Source: Mallotus nudiflorus (taxonomy: Eukaryota; Streptophyta; Magnoliopsida; Malpighiales; Euphorbiaceae). Taken from it: a DNA stretch of 64,000 nt. Location: contig CANTUR010000892.1 in NCBI GenBank assembly GCA_947683625.1, positions 876,001-940,000 of the forward strand, given 5' to 3'. The stretch's first letter is position 1. Each line of letters starts with the position of its first letter. The notes beneath the pieces are model-generated. The model saw only the letters and a list, made by a program, of their open reading frames with translations, was not told where the DNA came from and ran no database searches. A program made the position numbers and the translations under genes. Positions 57,800 through 64,000 of the stretch are shown here, one piece after another.

Positions 57800-60700
57800 G
57801 AGAGTCATCGTCTTCAGACCTCAGTAGCAGGCCCATACGCCGGATTTCTTCCGCCCCGACTTCTTTATGTAAACTGCTTATCTGAGTCTTGAGTTTTATT
57901 TTATCTAGACACTGCAGTAGTCATTAAATATTTAAAGAGATGTTGTATTATATTTGAACTGGATTTGTATTAAAGGAGTTTATATATATGTGATGATGAG
58001 AGTTTGATTTAAATAAAGTTGGTGGATATTATTTTGATATTTATGATTTTATTCCGCTGCATAGTATTTTATTTAACTATGATATTATTATTATTATTGC
58101 ATGTTTATTTTATTTTTAGGCTTGCTACGGGTTCCGGATTAGAAAGAATTTCCGTTCCCTAGCACCGGTCATGGCCCCTATTTTGGGTCGTGACAAATTA
58201 AATCTCAAAAGTAAAAGTAATAATTCCTCAACACATTTAATAACATAAAATCCATCTCATATAACATAAAATCTTTCAATACAAATTCTCGGTTCAAACT
58301 TTTAAAATTTAAATCTCATACATATATAATAAATACAGCACACTAAAATAACTACTGTAGCGTTTAGAATACAAAATAAAACTCTAGTAAGCAGTTTACA
58401 CAATAAGGCCGGGGCGAAAGAAATCCGGCATAAAGGCCTGCTACTGAGGTCTGAGGAAGAAGACTCTCCTGAAAAATATCAACAAAGGGGAGTCAGACCT
58501 CACTGAGTGAATTGTTATAATATATATACATGCATAACTAAATGTCAAATGCAGACACTCAACAGAATATATATAATAAGTATATATACAGGCAAATACA
58601 CATAGATGCTGAAATCACTTTATATAATACTGAAAAACATCAGTTTATAAAAGATTAAATAGAACCCTAAATGATCGCAACCTCAAATAGTGTTAGACAA
58701 CACTCTAGCCATACAGGCTCACTTATTCCAAATAAATTCACTTGTTCCATTTGGATAGTAGACTGATCCCGAGACACTAAGTCAACCGAACTCCAGTAGT
58801 CTGATTGTTAGTGTGATTGGCCTCGAGACACTTGGTCAACCGAGCTCCAGCAATCACACTCTCAAATCACATCTCACATCAAATCAATCCAGTCATAATC
58901 CACAATTAGGTTAGTAATTCAACCTACAATCTATCGTCATACCGGCACGTACTCGATCCTAGTGCTGCCCACTAGGTAGCACGTTCTATTGATATCCTTC
59001 ATTTAAAATAAACTCATACATTCATAAAATAAATGATACATGACATTAATTTAAATGGCAATATAACCCATATATATAATAGAAATATACAAAAAATAAA
59101 CCAAGTATATTTTGAGTATATATATGTCAAATAAATTCAGTTCAATTATAAAATAAACTAAAAATAAACCATATATATATTTAAAAACAACTTAGGTATA
59201 AATTAAAGGTAAAACATGCACTTAATTCAAGATATACCAAAATATACTAAAAATAAACCTAAAATATACTTAAGCATTTATTAAGTCATTTATGCATAAT
59301 TCATACAATTAAAACATATATTTCTAAAATCATGCAACCTAAATACACGTATATATAGAATAACAACTCACAGTTGTGCACTCCACAAGACGGGTCCGAC
59401 GGGCTTGGTCCACTAGGCCTTGGTCTCGGCGCAACTAAACAAATAAAATATTAACACGAAATTAGAATAAATCTAACTAAATTTTTAGAAACTCGATCTA
59501 GAATTCTAGACATAGACAAGGAATAGGAATTTGATCAAATGTCACATTTTACGAGAATTCTATTGAAAATTCAACAGAACCTCCCCTATAAAATGGACAT
59601 CTCTCTACTCAGAAAGTAGAGCCGGTCCTGCAAGAAAACACACTTCGAATACAAATATTCACATCACTCTTTGGTTGGATTTTCAAACTACAGTTCTACC
59701 GGCCGAGGTTCACAATTCACAAGATATACCCAAAATACATATTAAAATTCCAAAAATACCAAAAATACCCTTTATATACCAAAATATAGCAAATTTAAAT
59801 ATTTAAACACTAAAAATAATTATTTTATCGATTTTTAGTTAAAAACCCTAATATTAATATTATATTATTAAAAATCAATAATCCTCGAAAAATTCACAAA
59901 TTTTAACAGAAATTCATTTAATAAATCCAAATTACTTAATTAATCCAAAAACATATTAAAAATCACTAAAAACTCATTTATTTACAAAAATAGCATATTA
60001 TATATAATTTGAAAATAAATTTTGAAAAATAGTTTTAATTAGTTAAAAATAGTAAATAATTTGTAAAAATCATGTTTATACCTCAAATAATTATTAAAAC
60101 CAATTAAACTTAATATTCAACCAAATTATTACCAAATTACCAAAATATCCCTAATATATAAAAATTCAAATAATATATTATAATTACTCAAAAATTCACT
60201 AAAAATTATGTAATTACTCAAAAATTATTTTTTCAACATATAATTCAATAAAATAAATAATTATACTCAATTAACCAATTAATTTTAACAAAATACACAT
60301 TTAACGTAAATTTCCAAAATTCACATAAACTAAATAAAATTATATTAATTGCAAAAAAATTGCAAAAATTTTAAATTAAATTCTAAAATTAATTTGATCC
60401 TCTATAAACACCAAAAATCACAATTTCATAATTTATTTAATTAATTTACGAAAATTAGAAAATATTAATAAAATAATAAAAAATTCACAAAAATGAAAAT
60501 AAATTCTAAAAATTCCACAAAAATTCCAGGATGTAGATTAAGCTAAGATAAACAACTTTTGTGAAGGAATTTAGCTTGAATATTAAAGATCAAAGTTTAA
60601 AAAAATCAGGAAACTAAAATGACCGAAAATGAAATGAAGCTCAAATCCTTACCAAATCAAGTTTTCAAGCTAAAGGAAGGTTGGAATCGGCTTCTATAGA

Positions 60701-61343
60701 GTTCTAGGACATCAATGGCATTGGAATCATCAAAAATTATGGCTGGACGAAGGAGAACGACGATAAAGTTGGTTTTCGGGTTTCCGGTAAAAACACAGTC
60801 GAACGGCGCTGGAAATGGGTGCTGTTGGTGGCGGGACAGGCTGGAAGTGGTGGTGGCACACCGAGAGGCACACTGACGGCTTGTGATCGGAATTGCAGAG
60901 TGAAGGGAGGGGGTGAGGGTGTCGAGAGTGAGAGGTAGGAGATGAGGGGCAAAAGTTGTAATTATTTAGGTTTATATATATATATATATATAACACATAA
61001 TAATAATAATAAAAATTATAATATATTTATATATAGTTTAAATATTAAACCCTAATAATCACAATAATATATATATATATTAATATTCAAATTTTTAATT
61101 ATGCATGAAACCATGCAATTTAATAAAATGAACTAACTTTAATAAATAAATTATTATTTAGGTATTATTTTCCAAAAAATATATGTTTCGGGAAAATTTT
61201 ATGTAGAAAACTTAGAATAATTAAAAAATAACATTAATTATTAACAAAATAATTAGATAGTCAAATATATATATTAAAATTATGAATACTGCATATCCCG
61301 ATATAGTATAAAAATATTTAAAAACTCGGATTATTATAATATT

Positions 61344-63030
61344 TTTTTTGTTATTTATCTAATAAAAAATAAATTTATCAATATATTTAATTTATATATT
61401 ATCAAAAACATTATTAAACATTCATTAAAATGAATTTTAACATTGAAATTCAATTAATATAAATTTTTGAAAGTTAAAAATATAAATATTATAACTTTTA
61501 ATTACTAGTTGTAATTTATTAATATATATTATTTTGAATTATTTAAAATAATTATATAAATTCAGTTCATATTTATTTTTAATTATAATAAGATAATTAT
61601 ATAAATTTAATCTAATTTTAACAAGGTAATACGATTCAAATAATCTATCAATTAGTGAAAACGACAATAAATTAGAGCTGACAAAAATAAAAATTAACAA
61701 GAGTTAAAATACCAACCAAACTGCTGACTTTTTAATCTCATTAAATATATATAATTTAATTTTTTGAAGAGAGCAACTATCAAATTTTTTTATCCATTAA
61801 ATCAAACAACCTCTTAGACTTTATTTAGTTTAACTTTTTTCAGCAGATTGTAATTTATAGTAGCTATTGATAATAGTTGATAAATGTCAACCATTTAACA
61901 AATTGTTTTAATTTTTATTTGTTATCATATCAAATGAACATTAAAAATATAATTTATTTTTAATTTAATTTCATATATTTTATATTATATTTTAAAATTA
62001 TATATATAAGTTATTTAAAAAGTATATAACAACAAATAATAGTTTATTTATCATCTTTAATTTGTATATATTATTAGAAATGATTTAAAATTAAATTTTG
62101 TTAATATAATTTTAAAATTAAAATATATAGTGACAATTATTTAGTTAATAATTGCATTTTAAAAAAATATTTAATTTATTATGAATAATAAAAAATTAAT
62201 TATATATGATTTATTTTTGTTATTAGTTAATTTTAATAAAAAATAATATAATTTAAATAACAATATAATTGTAATTTGGTCATGAATTAAAAAATATAAT
62301 ACATCACTGACATTTGAAGTCAATTAGCTAATATCTATTATTATAGTCTTATATTCATATAAAGGTTTAAACTAGGTAAAAAAAAAAAAAAGGAGATGAA
62401 TATAGTTTTTATAAATTACATAAAATTTTCACTTTTATTTTACATTTATATTTTAAAATTATTGAGATTGAAGTCTAATTAACTTTTATAATTAGTATTT
62501 AAATGATGTGGATGTGAAAGTCATAAAAATGAAGATTAACATGTTGTGTAAAGACATTATGAGGTGTATAGTTCGAATCTTGTTATTGTCGATTTAAAAG
62601 AGAAGGACTAACCCTTGTTGTGTAGTCCATTGATACTTAGATTATATCACCTCCAATTTTTTTTTTTTTAAAAAAAAATCAGAGATTAACATATTTAAAT
62701 GTGAATTATTTGCTAAATTAGGCAAAAAAAAAAAACCCATAATTAATACACTTTTAAATCGAGCTCTTTCTTTGTTTAAGAGCTTTATTTATAAAGGACA
62801 AACTGAGGTGTTATAATATTTAGCATAAAATTTAGCTAAAACATGGAGTTTTCTCTCATCTCCAAAGAAATAATCAAACCATCTTCATTGCAACCAATTC
62901 ATCATTCACAACCCTTCAAACTTTCATTTCTAGACCAGCTTGCTCTTGCAAACTATATTCCTATCATATTTTTCTATGCAGATCATCATAACAATTTTTA
63001 CCAATCCTGAGTTTCAACTCAAATAAAGAG
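61344..63030. other. AT-rich intergenic DNA, no gene
   Basis: Mostly A/T-rich sequence. 62510-62660 holds a GGTGTATAGTTCGAATCTTG stretch resembling a pol III B box (GGTTCGANTCC) and ends in a long T run, a possible decayed SINE; no convincing A box or target duplication was found. No open frame deserves a call. Confidence 0.4.
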
Positions 63031-64000
63031 TGTTGGTAAAATCTCCAATTAGATTAAAAGCCTAGAACTCAATCTCATGTTAAATTAATGGAAACCATAA
63101 TATAATAGCGGAAGCGTATCTGAATGCATAGATTAATCCTCTTAGAGTCGTGTGATTGACCTTCTAGGTCAATATGTTTTCTAAGAGAACGCCTTTAGGT
63201 TTTCTCTCTATATTCTCTCTAATGATAGGATTTAAAAAGAAGCAAGATGTAATGATTAAGATGTACGACTTAGGGACCATGACCACCTATATATAAATAA
63301 TGTCCCTATTATCTTTTAGTATTTCTATTTCAGCTCATCATTGAAATAAAAATTACCCATTAGTCTTTACACATTAAAGACTACACACCCTTTAAAAACA
63401 TTAAAGCCTAAATTATCCAAATCTGAATGATCACTTTTAAATGGGCTCACCTTATGTGACAGCCTGCAATACATAATTATTTACATATAAGCCCAATGTT
63501 GGATTAAGGATCAAATAATCTCCCATTTGGGTTATATGCGTAACCTTATAATTATGCATTGCAAAAAATAACCTTATGAACTTAACTTTACTGTCATTAC
63601 CCAAAATGTATCTATAATCAATCTAGTCCATCAATCATACCAACATAGGATCAAACCAACCTTTGTTACACTCATTGTAACTCGACTTATCAATGGTCAT
63701 GTATGTCAGTATAACTAAATGACATGGATCATGATGTGGATGTGTAGTATGAAAATTTCATGCAATGCGATCCCAACATGCTTATGTCCAACTGGTCCAC
63801 CTTAAACTTTAGTGAGATAAAACCATACTGAATCAGAGTGTAAATAAACTAAAAACTTTATTTTTGTAGAAAATAACTGAAATAATCAAAATCCTTGAAC
63901 TGAATAATTAAAAAATGTCTATATCAAGAGCATTCAAATTAACAAACTCCAACTAAAATTGAATATCCTTAAATAACATGACACCTATACTAGCAGTGTG
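63031..64000. repeat. putative start of another LTR (possibly Ty1/copia-type), cut by the window edge
   Basis: TGTTGGTAAAATCTCC opens a stretch of moderately complex, non-coding sequence unlike the AT-rich DNA before it. It includes AATAGCGGAAGCGTATCTGAATGC (as two words, 63100-63128) and a CTCCCATTTGGGTTATATGCG block near 63509-63529, wording typical of non-coding plant LTRs. TG at the edge fits an LTR terminus. Orientation and class cannot be settled without the other end. Confidence 0.35.

Larger units (their letters stand above)
54961..58195 (+). mobile_element. solo LTR nested in the 5' LTR of element 2, target duplication AATTA
   Basis: It starts TGTAATATCTCG and ends GGGTCGTGACA, with AATTA at 54956-54960 and 58196-58200. 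It is 3235 bp, well preserved, in opposite orientation to its host element. A TATA-like TATATAGTATAAAG lies at about 55402-55416, shortly before the CT-rich block. Splice-like signals are GTGAGT at 55728, TTGCAG ending 56649, GTGAGT at 56904, TTTTTTCAG ending 57799, GTAAAC at 57869 and TTTTTAG ending 58119. Insertion must postdate element 2. Confidence 0.96.
46606..61338 (-). mobile_element. element 2: Ty3/gypsy (Tekay/Del-like) retrotransposon with a nested solo LTR in its 5' LTR
   Basis: Minus orientation, flanked by ATATT (46601-46605 and 61339-61343). It has the same layout as element 1: 3' LTR, polypurine tract, gag-pol, tRNA-iMet primer site, 5' LTR. The terminal dinucleotides have decayed (on the plus strand TG to TT at the left end, CA to TA at the right end). 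The LTRs differ more than those of element 1 (9 differences in about 170 bp compared), so it is the older of the two. The 5' LTR is interrupted at 54961-58195 by a plus-strand solo LTR of the same family. Confidence 0.96.
54826..61338 (-). repeat. 5' LTR of element 2, interrupted by a solo LTR
   Basis: The LTR occupies 54826-54960 and 58201-61338, about 3273 bp without the insertion and one copy of the AATTA duplication. It matches the 3' LTR throughout, including the GC-rich block (60660-60960), the splice-like signals and the hairpin arms (around 59600). The last dinucleotide on the plus strand is TA instead of CA. Confidence 0.93.

Noticed and set aside
62510..62660. tRNA gene or SINE suggested by GTTCGAATC
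   Set aside because: No cloverleaf can be drawn and no convincing A box or flanking duplication is present; kept only as a remark in the intergenic entry.

Overview
This window looks like an AT-rich, repeat-dominated stretch of a plant nuclear genome, most likely a eudicot. The evidence is Ty3/gypsy chromovirus-type retrotransposons primed by initiator-Met tRNA, a plant L1-type LINE, a MITE with 9-bp target duplications, a Helitron-like terminus, and decayed fragments of plant ABCC-transporter and BAHD-acyltransferase genes. I found no intact host gene, no tRNA or rRNA gene and no CRISPR array. Almost everything recognisable is transposon-derived and most of it is broken.

One family of long-LTR (about 3.1-3.3 kb) Ty3/gypsy elements, Tekay/Del-like by protein sequence, accounts for over half of the window. 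On the plus strand there is a partial LTR (1-1076) and solo LTRs at 4321-7453 (target duplication ATAGG), 7998-11170 (CAAAT), 15402-18776 (degraded duplication), 39933-43029 (AAAAT, a divergent subfamily) and 54961-58195 (AATTA). On the minus strand are two complete elements: element 1 at 25454-35944 (AACAT) and element 2 at 46606-61338 (ATATT). Both have a TGGTATCAGAGC primer-binding site, a G-rich polypurine tract and a single-frame gag-pol polyprotein disabled by stops, frameshifts and, in element 1, lost catalytic residues. The solo LTR at 54961 sits inside the 5' LTR of element 2. The solo LTR at 15402 sits inside a much older, decayed LTR of a related family (about 14930-19667).

Between the elements: 1077-4320 is AT-rich with a possible exon remnant near 3055-3185 and an older GC-richer repeat. 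7454-7997 holds a palindromic GCGATCGC-rich repeat interrupted by the first solo LTR. 11171-14930 is AT-rich with a minisatellite. 19722-25448 starts with a Helitron-like 5' end and carries ABCC (minus) and BAHD (plus) gene fragments. 37912-44900 is a decayed minus-strand LINE split by a solo LTR and by a 538-bp Mutator-type MITE. 44901-46600 and 61344-63030 are AT-rich, and 63031-64000 appears to be the start of another LTR-like repeat.

The most unusual observation is the internal organisation of the family's LTR. GC-richer blocks alternate with AT-rich blocks, and the block edges carry splice-donor-like (GTGAGT/GTAAGT/GTAAAC) and acceptor-like (TTGCAG, TTTTTCAG, TTTTTAG) signals. These signals are kept even in the divergent subfamily, suggesting a multi-intron leader inside the LTR. 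Immediately after the first acceptor lie two consecutive hairpins, also kept in divergent copies. Both are inferences from comparing copies by eye and need RNA evidence.
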